Source: Trichopria drosophilae (taxonomy: Eukaryota; Arthropoda; Insecta; Hymenoptera; Diapriidae). From it: DNA of 64,000 bases. Both the position numbers and the translations under genes were made by a program. The stretch is taken from assembly GCA_030407085.1 (NCBI GenBank), contig CM059585.1, positions 89,108,501-89,172,500 on the forward strand. Direction: 5' to 3'. The notes beneath the pieces are model-generated. The model made no database searches and had not been told where the DNA came from. It was given only the letters and a program-made list of their open reading frames with translations. Every line of letters starts with the position of its first letter. Position 1 is the first letter of the stretch. Positions 22,501 to 34,192 of the stretch are shown here, piece after piece.

Positions 22501-25456
22501 TGGGCAAACCTGAAAAGTAGTTTTTAACATAAAACAACATTATAAAAAGTACATTCAGTTTTTAATCTGTATTAACTTTTAATAACAAATACAGCATTTT
22601 AAACCGCAAAATTGCAAATTTTAGAAAGCGCTGTTAATTTCAAACTTTAACGGTTAAAATGTTCACCATATGGTAAATTTATAATTCTGTAATATATTTT
22701 TGATAAATGCAGATGCATTATTAGCTAAAATGAGTTAGGTTAATAAAAACATTTTCTGATTCAGTACACGAAAAATGGCCAATGTATTAAGATATGGATT
22801 TTGCTGAGTCATCATTCTTAAAAATGATTGAAGAATAGTAAATTTTCACACCTACTAAATAAAAAAATTATGTTCGTATCGCGGACGAAAAAGTTATTTT
22901 ACGTCCTTGATACGAAAATAGCTATTATATAACGTAGAAAAATTCATACGAAATAAGATTTAAAAGTTAAGTAAAGAGAGAAAAATATTCAAGAAAGAAA
23001 CGGCTGATAAAAAAAGTGAAAGACGTAAAAATTATTTATAAGAAGATCAAGTATTTGTGTGACAAAAATGGCAATTCATGAAATAGAAAAAATTCTATAA
23101 ACACAAAGAAAGAAACCGAAAATTGAAGAAATTGGCAATAAAAAACCGTGGAAAATCATTATTTGAAAATATACGAAAATCGTCTAATGGAACCGAATAG
23201 TAAAAATTCGGTACTTCGTCGAAATTCACATAAAATTTTTCCAAATTAAGATGTCTGGTTGTTGGATTATGTTAATGACCAAAAGTTGTAATTAATTAAT
23301 AGAATCAACGAAATAATTACACAGATCAACAAAATATTTTTTACCTATAATTAAGAGTCAATTCTGACTTTTGCTCCAGAATCCAAAATTGACCGCGTTT
23401 TAGAGTTTGAGATATTGAAGGTCAAGGAGGACAAAAATTCGATTGAAGACATTTTTTAACATCTACTCACATCCTAAAAAATGCTGTTGTCCCGCCACTT
23501 GTTTAAGAGACAATTTTTACAGGATTTTTCCTACCGAATCCAAATATATACTCCGAAATATTAATTTTGACTGACTTTTTGCCCTAATTGAAGGTCAGAT
23601 GGGTGAAAATCGTGTTTAAGATCATTTTTTCTGTTTTTATGGAAAATTAGCGAAGATGTTAACCAGTTTAAAATGATTCGAATTCTAAAAAGTTTGTCGG
23701 ACATATTGGATCCGCCACTTTGCATTTCTTGATTGCTTTGTCGTCGCAAAAATGTCCAAAAACACGATTTTTGACCTCTTTGACCAATAAACCTTGACAT
23801 CAATATCTTAAATACTGCAGCCAATTGCATATTTTGGCAGTTATATTCGTATTCTGGAGCAAAAACCGTTTATTTTTGTTCGGCTGTGTTATTTATTCTA
23901 CCAAGCTATCAGAGGACGCCTCGCTTACTTAACTTCCACATTTTTAGCATTCCACAAAGTATGTTTGACATACAGATAGAAACAAATAATTCATTTTATC
24001 TTTTCATAAAAATAAAAAAAACTTTTTAATAAAAAGTGACTAAATTAAAAGTAAGAATTATAATTCAGAAACTCCAAAAAAATCAATTTATTTACTCCCT
24101 CTGTAAATAAACACAATCAGTAATCGAAGGATCCCTGGTTCAAATCCCCAGTTCGGTCTTCATTCTTTTTTAAAAATGGTTGAAAAATGTGATTCACCAA
24201 AAGCAATTGCACAATTTTTTCAATAAGTTTGCCTATAACTCTGAATTGTGCAGACTTTAAAGTAAAATCTTAAATGACAAAATTAATTGAAAAAAAAGTA
24301 ATTAGTTCCATATTTCCATTTCGGTTCGTCATAAAGAAATACCTCTTAGATCATATTGGGTTACTTGTACTTTCTACAATAACATGAAAATATTCTCAAA
24401 CCATAACTTGTTTAATTCTACTATTATCATGTGTTACAATCTTTTCTATCATATTATGTGGTGTATTCAACCCTTTTTTTCTCTGAGTGTACCGTCATAG
24501 TAGTTACCATGGATTTCAAGAAAGTCAGTAATAAAACTAAGTATTCATTTTATTTCTGTAATTATTTCGGGTAAGAAGCATTACACTTACACGAATAAAT
24601 AAACTAAATATGTACCAATAACAGAAAATAAATATTTCTAATGTAAGAATAATTTACACTATTAAACACGACTTTCAATTTGAATATTTTTGTTTCAAGC
24701 AAACGCATAAATCACATCAACGATATCAGGAACATACACGAAATATAAATTTAAAATCGCATTAGTAGCGTATAATATAACAATTCCAAATAAATCACAA
24801 GATTTAAATTTTATGTAAGCATGTTACCCTGCCGAACTCTATAAGGCTTATAGGAATTACAAATTACGAATTACCTTTGAAATGTCAATCAAAGCTGAAA
24901 AAAGCCCTCGCAAACTATAAAACACCGATAAAAAAACTCGAAATTTACCTCGAAAATCTTCCTCTATGTCCTGAATTTGATTCGAGAAGAAGTTGTTGTT
25001 GGCTCCACTCCCCGGGACGGAAAAATCATTGTCCCGGAAAATCAGACGAGGCGTTCGGTGGCCCATGACTGGCCCAGGAATTCTCCAAAATGATTTTTGT
25101 TGCCGCCATGATGGATACTGTATGGGAGGTGGTGGTGGGAGAGGCGGCCCACTGAATCGTACATTGGCTAACCCAAAATTTCGACCTTGAGGAATGGCAG
25201 GTGGCTCAAAAGAGTAGATGGCGTTGGCTCCTGGTGGTGGAAATCTCACGTAGCGCCGCCTTCGCACAAGACTCGTACCAGAATCTGTCCCGTTTGACCC
25301 TTTGACCTGTGCAGCTGCCAGGAAATCTTCGTTTCTGAATCCTGGCAACACACTCGTTCCTAACGACGCGTCACTCTCTTCCGTGGCTCTGCAACTCGTC
25401 CGAAGACTCAGGACGACTCCCATGAGAAACCAATGGCATGGCTTAGTTACTATCAT
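10425..25456 (-). CDS. Secreted trypsin-like serine protease zymogen with a six-Cys module, nine coding exons
   Basis: Joining 25456-24949, 20886-20842, 16976-16716, 16127-16042, 15898-15813, 15731-15594, 14853-14717, 11967-11810 and 10583-10425 gives 1578 nt, or 525 residues plus stop. Every junction is GT-AG and keeps phase. Residues 1-24 look like a signal peptide. There is an Arg-rich site at 65-68, a Pro run near 107-111 and a module C-x5-C-x5-C-x10-C-x6-CC at 201-232. Cleavage after Arg285 (QRR/IVGG) should activate the enzyme, with Cys273-Cys397 tethering the light chain. The triad is His325, Asp377 and Ser476; Asp470 and Gly507 predict trypsin specificity. It is probably extracellular and activated in a cascade. 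It resembles insect modular proteases of the Drosophila CG8170 type, a comparison from memory. A 5' non-coding exon is likely upstream because an AG acceptor lies 7 bases before the ATG. Confidence 0.9.
10584..11809 (-). other. Protease intron 8
   Basis: AT-rich intron. Two related segments, 10928-11010 and 11265-11345, share ttactacgttaccga-like and ctcttaag-like words. The second belongs to a dispersed repeat also seen near 42283. Confidence 0.6.
11310..11400. repeat. Dispersed repeat copy (partner near 42283)
   Basis: It shares taacgtcaattc, then ttcgaa/ttcaaa and aaacagaaactgaat-type words in the same order with 42283-42370. The two are diverged copies of one unidentified element. Confidence 0.5.
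11810..11967 (-). CDS. Protease coding exon 8: S1 pocket
   Basis: Acceptor gatattcag/GT and donor TCAG/GTATGA. It encodes residues 421-473, including [19 protein letters not shown] and KDSCQ. Asp470 lies at the base of the S1 pocket (chymotrypsin 189). The preceding intron is 2.7 kb and carries a pogo-like MITE and a tandem duplication. Confidence 0.9.
12337..12575. repeat. 120-bp tandem duplication
   Basis: Two adjacent units begin tttaggaagactgatgttgt (12337) and tttaggaggactgatattgt (12457). They stay alignable through ctttctttcttcttttaaca and gcacattagtctaaaaatgc, with scattered substitutions and a small length difference at the end. Confidence 0.9.
12917..13180. mobile_element. Pogo-like (Tc1/mariner) MITE 2
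   Basis: A 264-bp element with 21-bp perfect terminal repeats (12917-12937 and 13160-13180) beginning CAGTAGAGTCCCGGTATATT, flanked by TA at 12915-12916 and 13181-13182. The interior is GC-rich and non-coding. The word CTCGyTATATTT recurs near the left end. It belongs to the same superfamily as the element at 7337 but has a different end sequence. Confidence 0.9.
14717..14853 (-). CDS. Protease coding exon 7: catalytic aspartate
   Basis: Acceptor ttattattag/G and donor GCAG/GTACTC. It encodes [12 protein letters not shown] with Asp377, PICLP with Cys397, and [12 protein letters not shown]. The exon enters in phase 2 and leaves in phase 1. Confidence 0.9.
14854..15593 (-). other. Protease intron 6
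   Basis: A 740-bp intron with no other recognised feature. Confidence 0.7.
15594..15731 (-). CDS. Protease coding exon 6
   Basis: Acceptor cttttcgttag/AG and donor ACAG/GTAAAT. It encodes residues 330-374, including [14 protein letters not shown] and [14 protein letters not shown], the strands between the catalytic His and Asp. Confidence 0.87.
15813..15898 (-). CDS. Protease coding exon 5: catalytic histidine
   Basis: Acceptor cactttcag/GCG; the donor AA/GTCAGT is less canonical. It encodes [12 protein letters not shown] and [10 protein letters not shown] with catalytic His325 and the His-loop cysteines 310 and 326. TAGHC replaces the commoner TAAHC. The following intron is only 81 bp. Confidence 0.85.
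16042..16127 (-). CDS. Protease coding exon 4: activation site
   Basis: Acceptor ttttgcag/AA and donor CAG/GTCGGG. It encodes residues 272-300: Cys273, the linker, the cleavage site QRR/IVGG at 285/286, and the start of the catalytic domain through FGSFPWQ. Confidence 0.88.
16716..16976 (-). CDS. Protease coding exon 3: six-cysteine module
   Basis: The acceptor attatgtgcag/AG follows an upstream in-frame TAG, which fixes the boundary; the donor is C/GTAAGT. The exon encodes residues 185-271. Cysteines at 201, 207, 213, 224, 231 and 232 surround [16 protein letters not shown] and CGGIMFACC. This differs from the clip domain and resembles the compact Cys-rich unit that precedes the catalytic domain in some insect proteases. 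A Ser/Asp-rich linker ([14 protein letters not shown]) leads to the activation region. Confidence 0.85.
16977..20841 (-). other. Protease intron 2
   Basis: A 3.9-kb AT-rich intron between the microexon and the Cys-module exon. It contains a tRNA-like relic at about 19860-19935. The open frames at 18481-18696, 18939-19178 and 19580-19777 have no support. Confidence 0.65.
19860..19935 (+). repeat. tRNA-like (SINE or pseudo-tRNA) relic
   Basis: An A-box-like tagctgagctatg is followed by a B box ggttcaatccc at 19903-19913 and a T run. The arms do not form a full cloverleaf. Confidence 0.45.
20842..20886 (-). CDS. Protease coding exon 2: 45-nt microexon
   Basis: Bounded by tctgttttcag/ATC and ACAG/gtatgtc, it enters and leaves in phase 1, completing codon 170 and starting codon 185. 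It adds about fifteen residues ([15 protein letters not shown]) between the pro-region and the Cys module. Because its length is a multiple of three, skipping it would keep the frame, so it could be alternatively spliced. Both flanking introns are about 4 kb. Confidence 0.75.
22868..22922. repeat. Palindromic repeat of the GGACGTAAAA family
   Basis: ttcgtatcgcggacg pairs with cgtccttgatacgaa across a short AT loop. The minus strand reads gtatcaaggacgtaaaat, the same word that opens the copy at 40233. Confidence 0.55.
23368..23866. mobile_element. Foldback/MITE-like element, about 500 bp
   Basis: The left edge cttttgctccagaatcc and the complement of the right edge, tttttgctccagaatacg, are the same word. 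The similarity continues inward for about 100 bases through tttgagatattgaaggtcaa on the left and taagatattgatgtcaaggt on the right. The interior repeats a word close to GGTCAaaGagG. There is no transposase. The minus-strand open frame at 23561-23830 lies inside the repeat and is not treated as a gene. Confidence 0.7.
24100..24165 (+). repeat. tRNA-like relic
   Basis: B box ggttcaaatcc at 24137-24147, closed by a ccctgg...ccccag arm and followed by a T run about 25 bases later. The 5' half is degenerate. Confidence 0.4.
24949..25456 (-). CDS. Protease coding exon 1: signal peptide and pro-region
   Basis: It encodes residues 1-169 and the first base of codon 170. The start [20 protein letters not shown] is a basic then hydrophobic signal peptide, with a likely cut after SCRA. 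N55 lies in an NGT sequon. LVRRRRY at 63-69 could be a furin-type site. The rest is Pro/Gly/Asn-rich and probably disordered (PPLPPPPP). The donor is G/GTAAAT. The minus strand reads ttattgcag just upstream, so the coding start sits in an internal exon beginning at 25463. Confidence 0.88.
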
Positions 25457-25463
25457 CGTTTTT

Positions 25464-27440
25464 CTGCAATAAAAGAGAGGTTATGTCAGTCAGGGGTCAT
25501 CAAAATATAAGAAAATAAAATTGTATAATGATATTTTGGACAAAGACTAAAGTGGAATCCAATTATAATAAAACCATAATTAGTTAATTAAAAGTTTATG
25601 CACGAGATCGTTTACCAAAGAGAGTTACTTCAGATCATACGTGATGGCGCCACAATTGTGCGTTCTACGCGCAAGTGGTTTGTATTTAGTAAAGTTTACA
25701 ATATGTCATTTGCCGACGAATAAATTTAATATTCGCCATATTTCTGAATAAGGATACATTTTAATATTTCGATTTTAGTACATTAGAGACCCAAAAATAT
25801 ATAATTCAAAAAGTAACTCCAAGGAATTTAACTCCTTTTGTAGATAATCACTACTAAAAGTAAGAATCTTTTCTCATGAAAACTTCCCTAACTTCAATTA
25901 ATCAAATAAAAAAATCATTAATTTCCCCATGACAAAAAAAATGCAATAAAGCATTTGTTCAAAAGTGACGACAGTTTTCCCATTTATGAAACTATTTAAA
26001 TTGTTAACGCCGCTATTACATGTGACAATTAAATAAAAGACAACAATCATCGACGAGATTTTTATTTTCACATCGTTAAAGTTAGGTGCGTTTTCTCTGG
26101 ATTGCAATTGAAGTTATAATTAGAAGAAAATTAATTTCCTTTTCCCAACGCGTAAGGCTCCGACTGATATATTTTACGGTCTGAATCAATGCGTAAACAC
26201 ATCGATTTCTTTTTTAGCCAATTCATGAAAGTCGATAAGTATACAATTTTGGTTTTGTACTTTTTGCTTTTAACCAAAGCCAAGTGCATTATTTCGGACC
26301 GCAAGTTACTCGGCTTTTATCTTTATTGCACTTCTTTCTCCATTTCAGTGAAAGCTGCTTGAACGAAGTAAATTAATATTATATACTTATTACGATTCTG
26401 AAGTATTGCGATAAAAATTTTCTGATGTTTTATTTTTATATTCGTAAAAAAATTTTGTGCTATTGTTAATGGTTGCATTTAATTATCTAATAAAGTATTT
26501 CACTTTTTATGATGCAAATAAATCACCAAAATAATTCGGTATTTGAGCACATAACAGTTTCGATTCTATCAAAATTTAATTGAAAATGTAATAATAATTA
26601 TAATGCAGATAAATTAATTAATTTCACTTTCTATACTAGAATTTTTTAAACGTTTTCTTAATTTATTGTAGCAACGCAAGATAACAATCTACTTCACTTT
26701 CTCCCAGTGTTTGAATTTGTTATTTCTATTTTTCAGAACAACAAATACATTTTTAATTATACGTCACGGTTTTCTACTGCTTATCGATAAATTAAAGTTC
26801 CAAAACAACCATAAATCTACAATTAAATATTTAAAAAAATATTTAATCGATAAGATGACTATCGCGCTAGTTAAAAGTGTTAAATAAAGTTCTTAAAGTA
26901 AATAGACCTGTTTTCATCTCAAAAAAAGAAGCAACATAAGCAGGTACATCATTACTCTAGCTTTGCGGCTCTCCGTTATCGATTTAATCATACGCTGATA
27001 TCTTATCAGATTGGTTATTAAGTAAAATTAAATGAGCGTAAGTTTCTTTTCATTTCTCAATCGATTATGTAGAACTTTTTGCATTCCGTAGTACCTGCTC
27101 GAGCAATTGCTAATCCATTTGCTTCATTACGTGGACTTTTATTATGTATTTCTACGCTAGTTAAAGATAATTAGTAAGCATTATAACGTGTAATTGATTT
27201 CAATTTCCAAGTATTTAAAATTATTCTTTTTGATCTCTTGACTTTTCAATTTGCCATGGGATTTTGCCAATACTTAGTAGGTTATTAAGTAAACAGATGT
27301 AAAACGACAACATGAATGAAATTTAAATATTTTTTGTTTGTTTTGAAATAAAATATACATAATCATTCTTCAAAAGAATCGTCATTCAATTAATGAAAAT
27401 TTCACACTAGGGAAATAGTGGAATAATTAAATCTCCCTGC
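25464..27440. other. AT-rich DNA upstream of the first coding exon
   Basis: This is the first intron of the protease gene if the 5' non-coding exon lies upstream. A gatggcgcc word is at 25643-25651. No coding frame is supported. Confidence 0.45.
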
Positions 27441-27509
27441 AAGTAAAGATGCGCGTGAATGGCCAAGACTAATGAAGAGGTGACAGTGCGTTGGCAGGTG
27501 CATTACGTA

Positions 27510-27960
27510 ACTCACCTATTCACGTATATCATCGATGAAAAACGACCAATGAAATTTAAGCTCTAATTGGTCAAGATCGATTAGTTCCGCTACTTTCGTC
27601 CTCTTTTTTTTTATCACCGAATATACAGCCTGGAAAAATAAAAACGACCGACAACGTCATTAAACTTACTGTAGCACTGAAAGCACTTGGGCATTGTGTG
27701 ACGAAATTCAATCGACAGGGCGTAGGATTGCGTAAAAGGTGTTTTTTAATAAAATATAAGTCACGAAACACTTGATCGGTTTGGTTGTAAAACACAGCGG
27801 AATTTAACCACACAGTCATCCTATCGATGCACGAACCGATCCCATCTTGTCTAATGGGTCGACGAACCCAAAATGCCGTTATTTACGTTATTACGTATTC
27901 GTGCAACATTTTGAACGTGCTCCTTGCACCTATATAAATACAAAAGAGTAAATATATACT
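27510..27960 (-). promoter_or_regulatory. Candidate 5' non-coding exon/promoter of the protease
   Basis: A GC-richer island. The minus strand has a strong donor, AATAG/GTGAGT at 27516/27515, downstream of a non-repetitive segment, so this could be the missing 5' exon that splices to the acceptor at 25464. The evidence is only composition and the donor. A second candidate lies near 32.7 kb. Confidence 0.25.
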
Positions 27961-30900
27961 GAGGAAAAACCTGGTAAACTTCGAAAAAGTGCAGTTAGGG
28001 GTCCGGAATTTGTTACGTGTAGCCTTGTAAAATATTAGAAGATAAAATTCCGAATTTTTTCGAGGCTTGATTTATGTCAACTGAAGTCCAGATGCAATTA
28101 CTAACTGTACATGTCCAGTAACCGTTTATTCGATAGGTTATGTTATATCTACATTTATTATGTAAGTCCTGTAAACCATACCAATATAAACAGTTGGATT
28201 TTTCACTAGTTAGTAATTCACTAGTAGATTTAAAATTATTTAAAACAATATATGTTGACAGTAAATACTTTTAGTTATTATAGATTAGGTAATACATAGA
28301 TTTTGTAAAAGTTCCATTTTTTATTATCTAATTATTCTTAATAATTTTATATGGACTTTTTTTTATCAATTATTAATTTTTTCTTTTATTTTTAAAGGGA
28401 GAAAAATTACCAACAATCTGTTATGGTCGCGAGAAGAGTGCGAATCTTGTTTGTGAAGCAATTTTTTAAATTTTAATTACATTACAAAAAATAGTAAATT
28501 GTTGTTGAAATTCTTTTCGGTTCAAGTTTGTCCAAGTTTGATAATTTTTCATTAAGAACTTTTGTCTTAAAATAGAAAATTTAAATCGTGCTTTTATTTA
28601 ATTCATTTTGATAAAAATTAATCAAATTATGGTATATTTTTATACTATTACAATACTGTTTATTTTAGGGTAGACTATTGTAAATTGTTGCCTATATAAG
28701 AACAATATTATTGTAAAATTATTTAGATCCTTTTCATATAAGCGATAACTAACTGAATTCCTTTACTTTATTAAAAGATTCCCACAAGTTTTTGTAACAT
28801 TACTCAAACATTTTAATAAGGAAATAGATAATAAGAAAAAGAAAGTTTATGAAAAAAAGTTAATAATAAAGGCGATCAAACATAATGTATTAATTTTATA
28901 ATCTGGCGGTCGTGTAATTAATAACACTAATAATAATAAATGTAAACATAAATTTTGCTAAAATATGGCTGCTCGAATTATCAATTTTCAAAATCTTAGT
29001 ACACTTCTGTATTTTATTTCATAATTGACAAAGATAATATAATTGTCAGGAAATTTGAAGATTTAGTAAAAAAATGAGAATAATTTTATGATACCATTAA
29101 CGACATTTTTGTGTATAATTTATATGGGATATAGTTAATACTTTCTTAATTTTAACTAGTATAATTTCTTCCCTATACATGTAGCTATTCAAAACCAGAC
29201 AGAAAATAGTCAAATATGAAAATTAGACCTTATGTAGTACCAGTATTGCTAGTGAGTTCGTAACGTGTTGGATTAATACTCTGCAATTAGAGTGATTACA
29301 ATAATATTAATAATTGGCGTGCTAATTATCATACATGAATGAAAGCAGACAAAAAATATCAAAATATGGCAATTACTCAGAATTATATACATTAAATGCT
29401 TTATATAAACATGATGTTGTTCAAATTAGTCTAAACTACTCATACTCAGTAGGTTATATATGAGTAAATTAAGTTGGCTGTATGTCGGAGCATTTGTATT
29501 TACAGCACAAAATATCAAAACATATACAGAAATTTTACTAACTTTGTAATTTCAATATTATCAGCCGAAATTTATTAGAATAGTTTTAGATCGTCAATTT
29601 TTCTATTTCATAATCTCTTAAGTTGTAGATATTTACTTCCACATGTAACATTTTTAAATATTTAATATCTTCCCTAATTTTCATTGATACTGATTTATAT
29701 AATTCCTGTAGTGATGTTACTTCTTAATTGACCTAGTAACTGTAGTATATAGATATATAAAATTGCCACTAAATCTATAACATAATATGAAAATTAGACC
29801 TTATACAGTTTCTTCTTTAGCAAATGTTTTCTAATATGCATGATACAATCATTAAATATTTCTCTCTTCTCAGTTTCTACTAAAGATTGTACTTGATATT
29901 GTATACTTGTAATTTAGTCAACAGGACGAGTCTGTTAATCAGGATTACACAATTTCAATAGTCGACATAGTAGTAATAATTCCAGTAGAAATAGAAGTAC
30001 TGATACTGATTGATACTTGTACTATTACTAACTATTTTTGAATAATTTTCATAGTATATGAAAAACCTGAAAGTGTAATTAGTAATGCTAAGATACTATT
30101 ACAAATTATTCGATGTGATAGTGACAATCGGCAATTTAACATAATTAAGAATAGTTATTATCGAGGCGATTGAGAATGAATAACAATTATTATTTTTAAA
30201 TCCTATTAACTTAATCTTACTATATAAAGTGTTGACTATACTTGCAAATCGATCCAAATTGTTGGTATTAATTAGTAGTTTCCAATAGTTTCATGATGTA
30301 TTTGACAGTATACAGTACTTATCAGGCAGTATTGTTGTATGGATTTACGAAATTAGAGCATGCATTATTCAACAGCTGCTATTGAAAGATTCTGTATTAG
30401 TACTATCATTTGCTATTCAGTCGCGCAGAGAATGTCATATTTAGAAATATTAAGAATTATTCGGAATTTTGTTATTAATCAAGATATTATTGAAATATAG
30501 TGTTAAAAATCAAATTAAATGTCAATGACCAATTACTATTTAACCAAGAATATAGAAAGATCTTCTAAATATTTATCTAAAAAACCAATTAATCGAAAAA
30601 TAATAACGTATAGAACTTGTTTTTGTTAGTCCAACACTATACTGCAGATTTTTATGTACAGTAATTAAGGACAAAGGTTCTTTGGAAATGTCATATTAAA
30701 CGCATTAGTATCATCATTAATGTGTAAGTTTGCATTAACTTTTATGTTAGCATCAAACATTTTATCTTAAAGTCGAAGTATTAATGCTTTTCCGTATAAA
30801 TAATTTGATTTTGCGACTGATCTATAAAATTGTGCGAATGGGAAAATGCAAACCAATTCAGATTACTAAACAAATTTAAAAATCCTATAAGATATGAGCA

Positions 30901-32350
30901 GTGAATTCATTCAGACTTTAATAAACAATAATCACCAAATGTTACATACTCTATGAAAAGGGTGCTTACGTGAAAAAAAAAACAGTTTTCGATAACACTG
31001 CTATTGAAGTTCAAGGAAACCGTTTTTTTTTAATTTGTACAGATCTTTCTCTTCACTTTTAGTAACCTAAACAAATTGTGATTTTCCTGATTACACCCTA
31101 TGAAAAAGCATGTCAAACTCTACCCGAAACGTTAAAAAAAGTGAAAAAATTATATTATGTAAGTTTCTTTTGGTTAACTAATTACGAAAAGAGTACATTG
31201 TGCAACTAGGTATCAAAATAGGTGTTTAGACTTAGAAGTTTAGATTGTAACTAATAAAAAAATCTTAAAGATAAAATTTCGAAATTAAAAATGACTGATC
31301 TAATATGGCGGATGAATTTTCGCAAATGCATAAAGTTTACTTGTCGTTCCTTATTTTGTTTATTTTTTGTATGTTGCTGATTTCAAGTTAGAAGTTAATT
31401 TAGATAAATTAAAAACTTCAGATCATATTGATACTCCAAAAAATCGTTACTTACACCGTCATTTTTGCCGAGTAACGTTTTTACTATTCGGGTCCGCAAT
31501 TTTGAAACCACCATTTTAAAAAATGTATATAAGAATTTTCCTAGAGTTAGCGATATTTCATAAGCAAAAATTTACATTCTTTACAACCTTTCGTAATAAA
31601 AATAAACCAAATTTATAATTTTATTTGTATAACCTCTTTAAGGTATTTCTAGATGGCATGGCATTTATCGTTCTTAGTCATTGCTGAAATTAGCATTGAA
31701 AGCATACAAAAATCATGACCCAGTTTGACTGTTGAATATAAAAAATGTAGGAATGTTATGATATTTGATGAAAAGTGACTCAGTAGAATTGTTGCTACAT
31801 ATTTTCTGTTTTCAAGTACCAAATATTATCTGACGGTGAAACGGAAAATATTTTATATGATTTACCTAACTGACCACATCTATAAAGTTAATCTGTGATA
31901 TAAAAAGTGAAATTTGAAATGAATTTTGTAAAGAATTATGAAGTTTCGTTTCCATGAAGTACAATTAAAATTCGGAATCGATACATACTCCAAAATAAAT
32001 TATGCAATTTATCATTTTTATATAAGCGTTATTTGAAATAGGATACACTTTATTTACGGGAAGGGAATACTTATGGTTACTCCGTTTAGTGACCTTATTT
32101 CAGAATGACGTTATTTCCAATGATCTTTATCATACGGCAGGAAACGTGATGGTCATGTTGAGATGCGCTAAGACAGGAATTTACCGTAAATCGATCAATC
32201 TTTAGAAGATTTCTGCGATGTTTTTTTTTATTTAACTGTAATACCATATTATCGATGGTGTGTACCTACTATTACAAAAACCGTTTCACATGTGTGTTCA
32301 TTAAATCAAAAGTTATTTACACGTTAGCAGTAGCGTGAGCGTCTTCAATC
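27961..32350. other. Long AT-rich gene-desert segment
   Basis: About 4.4 kb with hardly any open frames. The phrase atatgaaaattagaccttat occurs at about 29214 and again near 29785, so part of 29.2-30.1 kb is an old repeat. Nothing else was recognised. Confidence 0.5.
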
Positions 32351-32367
32351 ATCGTCAAATAAGATGT

Positions 32368-32557
32368 TCCCATATAGATATCTGGTGAAATTATCTTGTT
32401 TCCAGAAAACGTAAGTGTGACATATATTTTTAAGCAATTCTAATATACACAACAATAATATATACAACTTGTATTTCAGTTTCTCGCGCTATTAAACATG
32501 CTCGTTTTGGCCCTGCAAAGCTTCGCGTATATTCGGCGCCTCCCCACTCGCGAACCG
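32368..32557 (+). other. Possible short spliced transcript (two exons)
   Basis: A donor AAAAC/GTAAGT at 32410/32411, an acceptor tgtatttcag ending at 32479 and a donor CCG/GTGAGT at 32557/32558 outline a 69-bp intron and a GC-rich 78-nt exon. From the ATG at 32368 the spliced frame would stop after only about 20 residues, and no family is recognisable. It could be non-coding, a 5' UTR or chance. Confidence 0.2.
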
Positions 32558-33160
32558 GTGAGTCATTTCTGCGCAAGCTCTACCCTATTCCTCACATCTG
32601 CACATGCGCCACACTGTCGTTACGCTGAGTTCCGTGTATAATAATGTGCATTTGTCATCTCCACTAAGTATGATCGAGGTTCACATAAGGAAGAAGAGAG
32701 AAAGTTGATTTACCGGGCTCATTTATTAGATTATTTGGTACAATCTTGGCATTAAGTAAATCAGCCAAACTTGGAGATAATGCAAAAACAGTGCTTGGTC
32801 TTCAGATGAACCATCTGAAGAGACGAGAAGAAAACAAAAGCGAAATGTCCGCAGGGAAAAAACCAAAACAAAGGAAGGACCCTCACAACGGTGAACCCTG
32901 GTGGCGCATGGCATGTAGCGGTTAAAAACCGGTCGAAATCGAGTTTGCGTCATGTTACTACATAATGAGTGAAAGTAAAAAGGCGACGCTCTCCCGGAAC
33001 TGAACGCCGTTCGGAGCCTGGGGCGACTCTTCCTCCCACGAGGTACACATTCGATGCCATAATGTAAGTGCGATCCGATGTCAGCGAAATCCACCATCCT
33101 CGTTTATTTTCAGACCTTTCGTGCCGAAAATTGCTCAAATCCGGCGCCATCCTTCAGGCA
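32558..33160. promoter_or_regulatory. GC-rich island of unknown role
   Basis: GC is well above the surroundings, with GCGCCATCCT at 33144-33153. The minus strand has a donor GAGCCCG/GTAAAT near 32713. Overlapping open frames on both sides lack any domain. It could be a promoter or first exon of the protease gene or another transcript. Confidence 0.25.
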
Positions 33161-34192
33161 TGACATAATTATTTAACCAAACAACTGTGCCACAACGAAA
33201 ATGGGATTGCCCCAAGTATGCAAAAAACGTTGTTCACCGATTACCAACAGCTTACCAAGACAAATACCGGATAGTGGACTTGCGGAATTTTTAAACCCAG
33301 TATGCAAATTCCTTTCATCAATTTCCCTTAAGTGGATAAGTATGTCCCAGTAACGAGGAGCGTCTGGAAATCGACTTAGTTAACTAAATTGAAAGAGGCT
33401 AACAAAATAGTACGTGATTTCTACTGGAACAAAGAATATTTATCTCCTTAGTAGCCCAAAGTGACTGTGCAAATGCATGCTATACGTGAAAGAAAGTTCA
33501 GACTCGGTTCACTCCCTGAACTTGAGACTCTCCAAGAACATCGAAACCTAAAGTGCGCAGTTTTAAACAATGCATGTTAGGCATTACCTTCTACTTTCTT
33601 CATCTCGTGTCGCTCTTAAAGACAGGAAAGTCATTTCCCGCGTTGGTTCTAATTTTATGAAGTCACTTTTTTACAATCTTCCGCAGGGTAAGTGACTCGA
33701 TCGACCAATTACAAAAGGGATCTGATCATTCGTCTTGATCTATGATGAACACATCCACGACTATCCAGCTGTGAAGAAATCGATGGAAATCTTTCGATCG
33801 CTGACTGGATAAGAACTCTCCACTAGTGGAATCTTTTAAGTCTCCTTTCACATGGTAGCAATGACTCGGCGGAATTACACTTCTGCTGTTAGCTTTTTGC
33901 CGTCGCTTTGTTTGGATTAGATTGATTGAATTTGACAACAATACTGTCAAATTATTTTAGCTGATGCTTTATATATGATTTATTTTTAGGTAATTTCGCA
34001 TCAACTGAGACCCTAATGAATTTTATATGATGATGGGAAATTGGAAATATATGTTAGGAATTATTTAGGACATGGACATTTAAAAACGATTATTTATTAA
34101 ATACAGTAGTAAATATATTACTATAAAATATGAGCCTTTTTTTTGACAACGTAAGGTAAGCTAAGATATAAAAAATTGTACGCACTTTTAGA
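33161..34192. other. Mixed-composition intergenic DNA
   Basis: Moderate GC to about 33960, then AT-rich. No coding frame or repeat that I can support. Confidence 0.4.

Larger units (their letters stand above)
20887..24948 (-). other. Protease intron 1
   Basis: A 4.1-kb AT-rich intron hosting a foldback element at 23368-23866, a short palindromic repeat at 22870-22920 and a tRNA-like relic near 24137. Confidence 0.65.

Noticed and set aside
23561..23830. Minus-strand 89-codon open frame
   Set aside because: It lies wholly inside the foldback element and has no domain.
32726..33097. 123-codon minus-strand open frame
   Set aside because: It has no domain and an implausible composition; a non-coding exon is at least as likely.
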